A stretch of 64,000 bases of DNA from Cupriavidus necator (GTDB lineage Bacteria; Pseudomonadota; Gammaproteobacteria; Burkholderiales; Burkholderiaceae), in assembly GCA_022041995.1 (NCBI GenBank), contig CP074390.1:1674001-1738000 (forward strand), written 5' to 3'. The position numbers were made by a program, and so were the translations under genes. Of the stretch, positions 34,376-42,596 are shown piece by piece (within the stretch, counting starts at the first letter, position 1; every line of letters begins with the position of its first letter). The notes below the pieces were generated by a model that ran no database searches, was not told the DNA's origin, and worked only from the letters and a program-made list of their open reading frames with translations.

Positions 34376-35878
34376 ATGTACCGCGACCCCGACATTGCCG
34401 ATGATATCCGCCAGAACATGCAGGCCTGGCGCCGCGACATCCACGCCGTTCCGGAAACCGCATTCGAGGAACACCGCACCGCTGGCATCGTCGCCCAGGC
34501 GCTGGGTTTGATGGACATCGAGGTGCAGCGCGGGCTGGCGACGACGGGCGTGGTCGGCACGCTGCGCAACGGCGACGGCCCCGGCATCGCACTGCGCGCG
34601 GATCTGGATGCGCTGAACATGCAGGAGCTGGGCAAGGCCGCCCATGCTTCCACTTGCGCGGGCAAGATGCACGCCTGTGGCCACGACGGCCATACCGCCA
34701 TGCTGCTGGGCGCGGCCGCGCACCTGTCGCGCAACCGCGATGCCTTCCGCGGCACGGTGCATTTCGTGTTCCAGCCCGCCGAGGAAACCGCATTCGAGGA
34801 ACACCGCACCGCTGGCATCGTCGCCCAGGCGCTGGGTTTGATGGACATCGAGGTGCAGCGCGGGCTGGCGACGACGGGCGTGGTCGGCACGCTGCGCAAC
34901 GGCGACGGCCCCGGCATCGCACTGCGCGCGGATCTGGATGCGCTGAACATGCAGGAGCTGGGCAAGGCCGCCCATGCTTCCACTTGCGCGGGCAAGATGC
35001 ACGCCTGTGGCCACGACGGCCATACCGCCATGCTGCTGGGCGCGGCCGCGCACCTGTCGCGCAACCGCGATGCCTTCCGCGGCACGGTGCATTTCGTGTT
35101 CCAGCCCGCCGAGGAGAATGAAGGCGGCGGCCGCGTGATGGTGGAAGAGGGCCTGTTCGACGAGTTCCCGGCCGATGCCGTCTATGGCATGCACAACTTT
35201 CCCCAGTTGCCGCGCGGCAAGTTCGCCATCCGCGCCGGCACCATGACCGCGTTCCTGGACAATTTCGAGATCGTCATCACCGGCAAGGGCGCGCATGGCG
35301 CCCAGCCGCACCACGGCATTGACTCCGTGGTCGTCTCAGCGCACCTGATCACCGCGCTCCAGACCATTGCCAGCCGCCGCACCGATCCCACTGACTCGGT
35401 CGTGGTCAGCATCACCCAGATCCACGGCGGCGATACCTGGAACGTGCTGCCTGAATCGGTGGTGCTGCGCGGCACCATCCGCACGCTGAACCCCGCGGTG
35501 CGCGACCGCACGCAGACCGAGATGCGGCAGATCTGCGAAGGCGTGGGAACGACCCACGGCGCGCGGATCGCGATTGACTACCGCCCCGGCTACCCCGGCG
35601 TAGTCAACACCCCGGCAGAGACCGACGCCGCCATTGCCGCCGCCGCGCAACTGGTGGGTGCCGACAACGTGAAGACCGATATCAAGCCGGCAATGGGATC
35701 GGAGGACTTCGCCTTCATGCTGGAAAAGCGCCCCGGCGCCTATATCGGCATCGGCGCCGGCGAGAGCGCTGAAGACCCGCCGCTGCACAATCCCTACTAC
35801 GACTTCAACGACAGGATCCTGCCGCTGGGCGCGGCGTACTGGGTGGCGCTGGTCACGCAGCAATTGCCGGCCAAATGA
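34376..35878 (+). CDS. M20-family amidohydrolase with internal 330-bp tandem duplication
   Basis: A 500-residue member of the M20 HipO/aminoacylase group, whose usual length is ~390. Residues 28-137 are repeated exactly as 138-247, so the metal-binding motif HACGHDGHT occurs twice (99-107 and 209-217). After the repeat the normal sequence follows: PAEENEGGGRVMVEEG, GMHNFPQLPRGKFAIR, the lid domain (GKGAHGAQPHHGIDSV) and the last ligand region (MGSEDFAFML). These enzymes cleave N-acyl amino acids or related amides with two metal ions. The extra 110 residues would disturb the catalytic domain unless it loops out. It is downstream of the DUF3100 gene. Confidence 0.9.
   Translation: MYRDPDIADDIRQNMQAWRRDIHAVPETAFEEHRTAGIVAQALGLMDIEVQRGLATTGVVGTLRNGDGPGIALRADLDALNMQELGKAAHASTCAGKMHACGHDGHTAMLLGAAAHLSRNRDAFRGTVHFVFQPAEETAFEEHRTAGIVAQALGLMDIEVQRGLATTGVVGTLRNGDGPGIALRADLDALNMQELGKAAHASTCAGKMHACGHDGHTAMLLGAAAHLSRNRDAFRGTVHFVFQPAEENEGGGRVMVEEGLFDEFPADAVYGMHNFPQLPRGKFAIRAGTMTAFLDNFEIVITGKGAHGAQPHHGIDSVVVSAHLITALQTIASRRTDPTDSVVVSITQIHGGDTWNVLPESVVLRGTIRTLNPAVRDRTQTEMRQICEGVGTTHGARIAIDYRPGYPGVVNTPAETDAAIAAAAQLVGADNVKTDIKPAMGSEDFAFMLEKRPGAYIGIGAGESAEDPPLHNPYYDFNDRILPLGAAYWVALVTQQLPAK
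34453..35112 (+). repeat. Exact 330-bp tandem duplication inside the M20 gene
   Basis: Bases 34453-34782 and 34783-35112 match at every position I compared. Both break points share a short GGA, suggesting slippage or microhomology-mediated duplication. The unit is 110 codons, so the frame is kept. Confidence 0.9.
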
Positions 35879-35888
35879 CTTGCGCCCG

Positions 35889-36470
35889 TCAGGGCATGCG
35901 GGCCGCTTGCGCGAACACGTTCAGGAACCCCAGCGCGGGCTGCGCGCTGGTTTGCGCTTCGATGGCGGCAGCCAGCACCGGCGCAGGCAGCCAGGGATAG
36001 GGCAGCGCCGCCTGCAGGGCCGCCAGCGTGACCGCGCCGGGATCGGCGCTGGTGTCCATCCGTTCGATATGGATATGCAGGCTGGCGATACGGTAGGTGC
36101 CGTCATCGCCGGCGGCAAAGCCCCAGTGGTAGTAGCCCTTGCCGACGCGCAAGGCGTTGGCCGCGGTTTCGCGCATCACCACCAGCCAGGGGACCGTCAT
36201 GGCGTTGCCGTTCAGCGCGGCCGCAACGTCGCCGATGTAGTAGGTCCGGCAGCGGTCGAACGTCTTCGCAAATTCGCTGACCAGCGTCGCGGCAATGGCA
36301 TCCGCGCCTTCGGCCCTGGGCGGGAAGGTGATGTTGTCCGTATCGATCGAGAAGGTCAGCGACGCATCCGCGGCAAAGGCTGCGTGGATCAGCGCCGGGC
36401 GGTTGTTGTCCTTGGCCTCGACGTATTGGGCCAGCCGGGCTTTGGCGGTGGCGAGCGGGATTGTGTTCAT
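35889..36470 (-). CDS. NTF2-like (SnoaL-type) domain protein
   Basis: A 193-residue protein beginning MNTIPLATAKARLAQYVEAKD at 36470. It has the NTF2-like cone-fold pattern: an initial helix pair, 'AAFAADASLTFSIDTDNITFPPRAEG', 'FAKTFDRCRTYYIGDV' and paired strands 'MTVPWLVVMRET', 'GKGYYHWGFAAGDDGTYRIASLHIHIERM'. Many such proteins are small isomerases, dehydratases or binding proteins, and the activity cannot be told. The C-terminal ~50 residues form a separate helical tail. It diverges from a MarR gene whose operator-like repeats overlap its promoter. Confidence 0.75.
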   Translation of the reverse strand: MNTIPLATAKARLAQYVEAKDNNRPALIHAAFAADASLTFSIDTDNITFPPRAEGADAIAATLVSEFAKTFDRCRTYYIGDVAAALNGNAMTVPWLVVMRETAANALRVGKGYYHWGFAAGDDGTYRIASLHIHIERMDTSADPGAVTLAALQAALPYPWLPAPVLAAAIEAQTSAQPALGFLNVFAQAARMP

Positions 36471-36525
36471 GCTGGACTCAATGGCATGGGTTGAAAGGCG
36501 GGGGCCGCCGGGGTGGTGCGGCGAG

Positions 36526-36558
36526 TTTGATAGAATTTGGCACAAAGCTTGTATCAAA
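36526..36558. promoter_or_regulatory. Inverted repeats, candidate MarR operator
   Basis: TTTGATA (36526-36532) pairs with TATCAAA (36552-36558). Inside them lies TTTG-GCA-CAAA (36536-36546). The nested repeats sit directly upstream of the MarR gene and within the promoter of the divergent NTF2-like gene. Confidence 0.45.
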
Positions 36559-36579
36559 AGCTAAGTGGACATTCCGCCG

Positions 36580-37122
36580 ATGGCAACGACTCCTGCAAAC
36601 AAGAACCTGACCGTAACGCATCCGGCGTGCCTGGTCGACGGCTCGGACCGTGAGTTCCGGCACCTGGTGAATGGCCTGTTGCCGTTTGCCGCGCGCCTGC
36701 TGTCCGTGCGCGACGGCTTTGGCAGCCTGATCGGCCTGACGGGGGTCCAGTACTCGCTGATCCGCTCGATCCTGCACCTGTCGCAGCAAGGCGAGGTGAC
36801 GGTCAACCAGCTCGCCGACCATCTGCACCTGAGCGGCCCGTTCATCACCATCGAGACCGGCAAGCTCAAGAAACTGGGGCTGATCGACAAGAAGGCCCAT
36901 CCCGAAGACAAGCGCAAGATGCGTCTGACCATCACCGCCGCGGGGACCCGTCTGCTCAATGAACTGCTGCCGGTGCAGCAGCAGATCAACGACGTATTGT
37001 TCGACGGCGTTTCCCGCACCGAATTCAAGGTGCTGTGCTCGGTGGTGGGCCGGCTGGTCGCCAACGGCGATCGCGCCGCGCTGGATCTCGAACACCTGCA
37101 GGCGCGCCGGCAGAAAGGTTAG
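36580..37122 (+). CDS. MarR-family transcriptional regulator
   Basis: A 180-residue MarR protein. The winged HTH reads 'LTGVQYSLIRSILHLSQQGEVTVNQLADHLHLSGPFITIETGKLKKLGLIDKKAHPEDKRKMRLTIT' and is flanked by the dimerisation helices. The ATG at 36580 is preferred over an in-frame GTG at 36565; neither has a clear Shine-Dalgarno. It probably represses itself and the divergent NTF2-like gene through the nested inverted repeats between them. Its 3' end overlaps the convergent iscS paralogue by 4 bp. Confidence 0.85.
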   Translation: MATTPANKNLTVTHPACLVDGSDREFRHLVNGLLPFAARLLSVRDGFGSLIGLTGVQYSLIRSILHLSQQGEVTVNQLADHLHLSGPFITIETGKLKKLGLIDKKAHPEDKRKMRLTITAAGTRLLNELLPVQQQINDVLFDGVSRTEFKVLCSVVGRLVANGDRAALDLEHLQARRQKG

Positions 37123-38351
37123 TGCGCGGCCCACTGCACCGTGCCGACATCGATGCCCTCCTGATGCATCTCCCATAGCGGGCTCAGCTCGCGCAGCCGG
37201 GTAACGGTCTCGCTGACCTGCCGGACGACTTCGTCCACTTCTGCCTCGGTGGTGTAGCGCCCCAGCGTAAAGCGGATCGAGCTATGCGCCAGCTCATCGC
37301 TGCGGCCCAGCGCCCGCAGCACGAACGAGGGCTCCAGCGAGGCCGAGGTGCAGGCCGAGCCCGACGACACCGCCACGTCCTTGATGCCCATGATCAGGGA
37401 CTCGCCTTCGACATAGTTGAAGCTGATGTTCAGGTTGTGCGGGATACGGTGCGCCAGGCTGCCGTTGACATAGACCTCGTCCAGCCGCGACAGCCCCGCG
37501 AGCAGCAGGTCGCGCAATGCGCCCACGCGGCGCGCTTCTTCTGCAAGTTCCAGCTTTGCCAGCCTGAAGGCCTCGCCCATCCCCACGATCTGGTGCGTCG
37601 GCAGGGTGCCTGAGCGCATGCCGCGCTCATGCCCGCCGCCGTGGATCTGCGCCTCGATGCGGATGCGCGGCTTGCGCCGCACGTAGAGCGCGCCGATGCC
37701 CTTGGGGCCATAGACCTTGTGCGCCGTCACGGTGAGCAGGTCGATCTTCAGCGCTTCCAGGTCGATGGCGATCTTGCCGGCGGCCTGCACCGCATCGCAA
37801 TGGAACACCACTCCCGCCGCGCGGCAGATCTCGCCGATCTGCGCCACCGGCTGGATCACGCCGATCTCATTGTTGACCATCATTACCGACACCACGATGG
37901 TGTCCGGCCGCATGGCCGCGCGCAGCGCGTCAAGGTCGATCAGGCCATCGGTGCCGACGTCGAGATAGGTCACCTCAAAGCCCTGCCGCTCAAGCTCGCG
38001 GCAGGTATCGAGCACGGCCTTGTGCTCGGTCTTGACGGTGATGATGTGATTACCCTTGCCGCGATAGAAATGCGCCGCGCCCTTGATCGCCAGGTTGTTG
38101 CCTTCGGTTGCGCCGGAGGTCCAGATGATCTCGCGCGGGTCCGCATTCAGCAGCGCCGCCACATGCGCGCGCGCGGTCTCGACCGCGTCTTCCGCCTGCC
38201 AGCCGTAGTAATGGCTGCGCGATGCGGGGTTGCCGAACTGCTGGTGCAGGTAGGGAACCATCTTCTCGACAACGCGGGTGTCGACCGGCGTCGTCGCGCT
38301 GTAGTCCATGTAGATCGGAAGGGTCTTCGGCTCGGATTGCATAGCGCTCAT
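37119..38351 (-). CDS. iscS: Cysteine desulfurase, IscS type
   Basis: A 410-residue class V aminotransferase-fold enzyme of IscS length. PLP Lys lies in 'DLLTVTAHKVYGPKGIGALYVRR', and the catalytic Cys is in the flexible loop 'SSGSACTSASLEPSFVLRALG'. The N-terminus 'IYMDYSATTPVDTRVVEKM' and C-terminus 'SPLWEMHQEGID' are canonical. It removes sulfur from cysteine as a persulfide for Fe-S clusters and thio-modification. The usual partners (iscR, iscU, hscA) are absent, so this is probably a second, stand-alone copy. It could in principle also act on selenocysteine; nothing here proves that. Confidence 0.93.
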   Translation of the reverse strand: MSAMQSEPKTLPIYMDYSATTPVDTRVVEKMVPYLHQQFGNPASRSHYYGWQAEDAVETARAHVAALLNADPREIIWTSGATEGNNLAIKGAAHFYRGKGNHIITVKTEHKAVLDTCRELERQGFEVTYLDVGTDGLIDLDALRAAMRPDTIVVSVMMVNNEIGVIQPVAQIGEICRAAGVVFHCDAVQAAGKIAIDLEALKIDLLTVTAHKVYGPKGIGALYVRRKPRIRIEAQIHGGGHERGMRSGTLPTHQIVGMGEAFRLAKLELAEEARRVGALRDLLLAGLSRLDEVYVNGSLAHRIPHNLNISFNYVEGESLIMGIKDVAVSSGSACTSASLEPSFVLRALGRSDELAHSSIRFTLGRYTTEAEVDEVVRQVSETVTRLRELSPLWEMHQEGIDVGTVQWAAH

Positions 38352-38710
38352 TCCTGGAGGCGGAGGTGGGGACGACCGTGGGCAAAGCGTACCCGCCGGT
38401 CAAGGAAAGTGAGGCCGAGTCTAGCACCGGGTAGCGGCCGTTCGCGGCGGTGCCATGTTGGCCGTAGGGTTGCTTGAGGCGCGGACAGCTGCAATTCCGG
38501 GCGCTTGGCGCCACCTGTCCGCTAACCGGAAAACCTTGTCCAGCATGGGTTCCGGACTTCATTGAGTCGCCCTGGGGGCGGTTCGGTTCCGCGCTCTAGG
38601 GTTTCCACCAACTTGAATAGCGTTGTTTTCTAGCATTCAATAAAACCTAAGTTACAAAGATAAATAAACAAAGTAACTGGTTTGGTGAGAACACTTGCGT
38701 AGGAGTCGTG
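38352..38710. promoter_or_regulatory. AT-rich promoter region with inverted repeat
   Basis: About 360 bp between iscS and the divergent monooxygenase operon. The part nearest the operon is AT-rich and holds AGTTAC (38650-38655) paired with GTAACT (38673-38678), a possible operator. No gene is seen. AGGAG at 38701 serves the flavin reductase start. Confidence 0.4.
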
Positions 38711-39256
38711 ATGGCTGAGTCATCTGTTGGTCGGGGCGTCAAAGCGGACGCCGAAGCGGACGCCGAAGCGCCGCGCCGCTTCAGGAATGCGTTGGCGATG
38801 TTTGCAACAGGCGTCGCCGTGATTACCGCGCCGCGGGAAGAGGGGTTGCCGGTCGGCATCACGGTGGCGTCGTTCAACTCGGTATCGCTGGACCCGCCGC
38901 TGGTGCTGTTCTCGGTGGACCGCCGCTGCCTGAGCCTGGGGGACCTGCGCACCGCGCGGCGCTATGCGGTCAACGTGCTGGCGGAGGCGCAGCAGGATAT
39001 CTCCAACCGCTTCGCCAGGGCCAACTCCGGCAAGTGGGAAGGCATCGATTTCGGCAAGCGCGACGGGGACAACCATGTGCTGCTGCCGGATGCGCTGGCC
39101 ACCTTCGAGTGCGAGCCCTATGCCCAGCACGACGGCGGCGACCACGTGATCTTTATCGGGCGGGTGGTCCGTCACCAGGCCCGCCAGGACGGCCGGCCCC
39201 TCATCTTCTTTGGCGGCAAGTACCGGGCGCTGGAAGACAGCCCGGCCGCCGCTTGA
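38711..39256 (+). CDS. Flavin reductase (HpaC-like) of two-component monooxygenase
   Basis: A 181-residue FMN/FAD reductase: 'FRNALAMFATGVAVITA', 'GITVASFNSVSLDPPLVLFSVDRR' and 'FIGRVVRHQARQDGRPLIFFGGKYRALE'. It reduces flavin with NAD(P)H and passes it to a partner oxygenase, here the HpaB-type enzyme 36 bp downstream. AGGAG lies upstream of the ATG at 38711. The N-terminal ~20 residues contain a short duplicated ADAEADAEA run that is absent from typical members and encoded by a repeated 12-bp unit. Confidence 0.9.
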   Translation: MAESSVGRGVKADAEADAEAPRRFRNALAMFATGVAVITAPREEGLPVGITVASFNSVSLDPPLVLFSVDRRCLSLGDLRTARRYAVNVLAEAQQDISNRFARANSGKWEGIDFGKRDGDNHVLLPDALATFECEPYAQHDGGDHVIFIGRVVRHQARQDGRPLIFFGGKYRALEDSPAAA

Positions 39257-39292
39257 ATCCACAAGAACAGACAGTCAGCACAGGAGAACGAC

Positions 39293-40777
39293 ATGATCAA
39301 GACCGGTAACCAGCACATCGCCATGCTGCGCGATGGCCGCGAGGTGTACCTGGACGGCAAGCGGGTGACGGACGTCACCAGCCATCCGGCCTTCCGCAAC
39401 TCGATCCGCAGCTACGCCAGTCTTTATGACTTCCAGGCGCAGCCCGGCAATATCGACAAGATGACCTTCCAGCCCGCGGGCACCGACCGACGCGTCAGCC
39501 GGATCTGGGAGCTGCCGACCAGCTACAACGAACTGGTCGAGCGCCGCCAGATGCTGGAAGCCTGGACCGAACTGCACTACGGCTTCATGGGCCGCTCGCC
39601 CGACCACGTGGCTTCTTGCATTTCGGGCATGTACATGGGCATCGATGTCTTTGAGCAGGCCGATCCGGCCCGCGCCGGCGCGCTGCGTGACTACTACCGC
39701 TACGCCCGCGACAACGACCTGTTCCTCACCTATGTGATCGTCAACCCGCAGGCCAACCAGTCCAAGTCCGCGCACGAGCAGGAAGACAAGTACCTGGCGG
39801 TGGGCATCGTCGACCAGGACGCGGAAGGCATCACCGTGCGTGGCGCCAAGATGCTGGCCACCAGCGGCATCATGGCGAACGAAGTCTTCTGCAGCTGCAT
39901 CCAGCCGCTGCGCGAGGGCGACGAGATGTATGCGCTGTCCTTCGCGGTGCCGATGAACACCAAGGGCCTGAAGGTGATGTCGCGCAAGTCGTACGAAGCC
40001 CATGCCACCTCGGTGTTCGACAACCCGCTGGCGAGCCGCTTCGACGAGAACGACGCGGTGCTTTACTTCGACGATGTCAAGGTGCCGTGGGAGCGCATCT
40101 TCGTCGCGGGCGACGTGGGCCTGTGCGCAAAGCAATTCCACGCCACGCCGGCGCACGTCTACCAGAACTACCAGTGCCAGGTGCGGCTGATGGTGAAGCT
40201 GCGCTTCCTGGTGGGCCTGGCGCACCGCATCACCGAGATCAACGGCACCAGCAGCTTCCCGCAGGTCAGGGAAATGCTGGGCCAGCTGGCCGCCGAGGCG
40301 GGCATGGTCGAGGCCTGGGTCTACGGCATGGAAGCCAAGGGCCAGGTCGGCAAGCACGGCTACTTCGTGCCGGACCGCAGCATGCTGTACGGCTCGCAGG
40401 TGGTGACCCAGCAGCTCTACGGCAAGGTGCTGGCCACGCTGCGCGAGCTGGCCGGCGGCGGCATGATCATGCTGCCGTCGAGCATCGAGGATTTCGCCAA
40501 TCCGTCGCTCGCCGGGATCATCGCCAAGACGCAGAAGTCGCCGGTGTGCAGCCCGGAAGAGCGCGTCAAGTTCTTCAAGCTCGCCTGGGACGCGGTCGGC
40601 TCCGAGTTTGCGTCGCGCCACAACCAGTACGAGATGTTCTACGCCGGCGCCACCTTCGTCACCAAGGGCCATGCCTACCGCACCTACGACTGGCAGAACG
40701 CTGCCGGCCTGGTCGACAACATGCTCGGCAGCTATTCCCTCGAAAGCGAACTGGCCAAGCTGCCGCAGGCCGCCTGA
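39293..40777 (+). CDS. HpaB-type FADH2-dependent aromatic monooxygenase
   Basis: A 494-residue oxygenase with the acyl-CoA-dehydrogenase-like fold of 4-hydroxyphenylacetate 3-hydroxylase (HpaB) and chlorophenol monooxygenases. Typical segments are 'MGRSPDHVASCISGMYMGIDVFEQADP', 'DNDLFLTYVIVNPQANQSKSAHEQED', 'VPWERIFVAGDV' and the C-terminal 'WDAVGSEFASRHNQYEMFYAG'. It uses reduced flavin from the preceding reductase to hydroxylate a phenol. The following cupin, amidase and DUF2848 genes suggest an aromatic or heteroaromatic amide rather than 4-hydroxyphenylacetate itself. The exact substrate is not readable. Confidence 0.92.
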   Translation: MIKTGNQHIAMLRDGREVYLDGKRVTDVTSHPAFRNSIRSYASLYDFQAQPGNIDKMTFQPAGTDRRVSRIWELPTSYNELVERRQMLEAWTELHYGFMGRSPDHVASCISGMYMGIDVFEQADPARAGALRDYYRYARDNDLFLTYVIVNPQANQSKSAHEQEDKYLAVGIVDQDAEGITVRGAKMLATSGIMANEVFCSCIQPLREGDEMYALSFAVPMNTKGLKVMSRKSYEAHATSVFDNPLASRFDENDAVLYFDDVKVPWERIFVAGDVGLCAKQFHATPAHVYQNYQCQVRLMVKLRFLVGLAHRITEINGTSSFPQVREMLGQLAAEAGMVEAWVYGMEAKGQVGKHGYFVPDRSMLYGSQVVTQQLYGKVLATLRELAGGGMIMLPSSIEDFANPSLAGIIAKTQKSPVCSPEERVKFFKLAWDAVGSEFASRHNQYEMFYAGATFVTKGHAYRTYDWQNAAGLVDNMLGSYSLESELAKLPQAA

Positions 40778-40822
40778 CACCCCGCACCGTTCCCATTTCC
40801 TGCATCGACTACGGAGATCGAC

Positions 40823-41203
40823 ATGGCAATCACCAAACTTCACGACGAGTTCCACACCCTGGACCTGGAGTCCGGCTGGGAGGTCCCCCACGGCTATCCT
40901 TCGGGTATCCAGCAGAAGATCCTGTCCGGCTCGCTGGACGAGGGCGGCCGCAGCGGCAGCCGTACCCGCCTGCTGCGCTTCCAGCCCGGCGTGTTCACCA
41001 CCTCGCCGTTCGTGCATGAGTACTGGGAAGAGGTCTACCTGCTCAGCGGCGACCTGACCGTCGGCAATGACGCCGATGGCAAGGGCGGCGAAGCGTTTGT
41101 CCCCAACACCTACGCCTGCCGGCCGCCCGGCGCTTTCCACGGCCCGTTCAAGTCCAATGGCGGCTGCATGCTGATGGAGATCCACTACTATGACCCGGCC
41201 TGA
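40823..41203 (+). CDS. Small cupin protein
   Basis: A 126-residue single-domain cupin. The core is 'RTRLLRFQPGVFTTSPFVHEYWEEVYLLSGDLTVG', with H66 and E71 as likely metal ligands, then 'NTYACRPPGAFHGPFKSNGGCMLMEIHYYDP' with H108. This matches ChrR/anti-sigma-like or dioxygenase-like small cupins. It is 45 bp downstream of the HpaB-type enzyme and 2 bp before the amidase, so it is co-transcribed and may act on the hydroxylated product. Confidence 0.8.
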   Translation: MAITKLHDEFHTLDLESGWEVPHGYPSGIQQKILSGSLDEGGRSGSRTRLLRFQPGVFTTSPFVHEYWEEVYLLSGDLTVGNDADGKGGEAFVPNTYACRPPGAFHGPFKSNGGCMLMEIHYYDPA

Positions 41204-41205
41204 CC

Positions 41206-42549
41206 ATGGAAGCGACCATCGCAACCGCACAGCGCCAGCTTGCCGCGGGCAGCGCCAACGCGCAGTCCTTGCTGGCGTCCTGCGTCGAACGTATCTGCAA
41301 CCCCGGCGGCGAGGGCGCGCGCGTGTTTCCGCATGGCGTCAGCATGGCCGCGCGCAAGCAGGCCCAGGCCTGCGACATGCTGCGCGAGCAAGGCGTGGCC
41401 GGCCCGCTGGCGGGCGTACCGGTGTCCGTCAAGGACCTGTTCGACGTGCAGGGCGACGTGACCCGCGCCGGCGCCCTCGTGCTGCCGGAGCGTGCGGCCG
41501 GCGCCGATGCACCGGCCATTGCGCGCTTGCGCGCGGCGGGGGCGGTGTTTGTCGGACGCACCAATATGACCGAGTTCGCCTACTCGGGCGTCGGCATCAA
41601 TCCGCACTACGGCACGCCGCGCAATCCCTACGACCGGCAGGCCGGCCGCATTCCGGGTGGCTCGTCGTCGGGGGCGGCGGTGTCGGTGACCGACGGCATG
41701 GCCTTGGCGGCGATCGGCTCCGACACCGGCGGTTCGTGCCGGATCCCGGCGGCGCTGTGTGGCATCGCGGGCTTCAAGCCCACGGCGCGCCGCGTGCCGC
41801 TGCAGGGCACGGTGCCGCTGTCGCCCAGCTATGACTCGGTGGGCTGCCTGGCCAACACCGTGGCGTGCTGCGCCGCCATCGATGCCGTGATGGCGGGCGA
41901 GGCGCCGCCCGCGGGGCCGGCGCCGCTGGCCGCGCTGCGCCTGGCGGTGCCCATCGGCCTGGTGCTGGAGGGAATGTCGGACGAGGTGGCCGAGGTCTTC
42001 AGCCGCACGCTGCGCCGGCTCTCGGCGGCGGGCGCGCTGCTGCAGGACGTGAGCTTCGACAGCTGGGACCAACTGGCCGGCGTCGGCGCGAACGGCGGCC
42101 TGGTCGCCGCGGAAGCCAGTGCCTGGCACGGCAATCTGCTGGCTGAGCAGGCGGATCGCTATGACCCGCGCGTGCTGTCGCGCATCCGACTGGCTGACGG
42201 GCAGCGTGCCGCCGACTACCTGCGCATGCTGCAGCGCCGGGGCGAGCTGTGCCGGCAGGCCGATGCCGAGCTGGCGGGCTTCGATGCCGTGGTCCTTCCC
42301 ACCGTGCCGGTGGTGGCGCCGCGCATCGCGGACCTGGACGACGACGACGCCTTCTTCAGCACCAACCGGCTGCTGCTGCGCAACCCGGCCATCGCCAACA
42401 TGCTCGACCTGTGCGCGCTGTCAGTCCCGTGCCATCGCCTGGGCGATGCACCGGTAGGACTGATGCTGTTCGGGCGCCACCTGTCCGACCGCAGGCTGCT
42501 GGCCATCGGCATGGGCATCGAGGCGGCATTGCGGCACGAACGGGGCTGA
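41206..42549 (+). CDS. Amidase-signature hydrolase
   Basis: A 447-residue amidase. The signature region is 'GRIPGGSSSGAAVSVTDGMALAAIGSDTGGSCRIPAALCGIAGFKPT', with the catalytic Ser-cisSer-Lys triad (Lys in VPVSVKDLFDVQG). The C-terminus is complete (LSVPCHRLGDAPVGLMLFGRHLSDRRLLAIG). Such enzymes hydrolyse amides to acids and ammonia. It is embedded in the monooxygenase-transporter operon, so an amide intermediate is likely. GatA is ruled out by context and length. Confidence 0.9.
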   Translation: MEATIATAQRQLAAGSANAQSLLASCVERICNPGGEGARVFPHGVSMAARKQAQACDMLREQGVAGPLAGVPVSVKDLFDVQGDVTRAGALVLPERAAGADAPAIARLRAAGAVFVGRTNMTEFAYSGVGINPHYGTPRNPYDRQAGRIPGGSSSGAAVSVTDGMALAAIGSDTGGSCRIPAALCGIAGFKPTARRVPLQGTVPLSPSYDSVGCLANTVACCAAIDAVMAGEAPPAGPAPLAALRLAVPIGLVLEGMSDEVAEVFSRTLRRLSAAGALLQDVSFDSWDQLAGVGANGGLVAAEASAWHGNLLAEQADRYDPRVLSRIRLADGQRAADYLRMLQRRGELCRQADAELAGFDAVVLPTVPVVAPRIADLDDDDAFFSTNRLLLRNPAIANMLDLCALSVPCHRLGDAPVGLMLFGRHLSDRRLLAIGMGIEAALRHERG

Positions 42550-42596
42550 GCCCCCGCAGCAGTACAGAAGTACCCATAACTACAGTGGAGACAACA

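Noticed and set aside
34201..35085. Minus-strand frames with an internal protein repeat
   Set aside because: The repeat only mirrors the 330-bp tandem duplication of the M20 gene on the other strand.
39275..41230. 651-codon minus-strand frame
   Set aside because: Antisense to the HpaB-type monooxygenase and cupin genes; composition is His/Val/Arg/Gly-rich without any domain.
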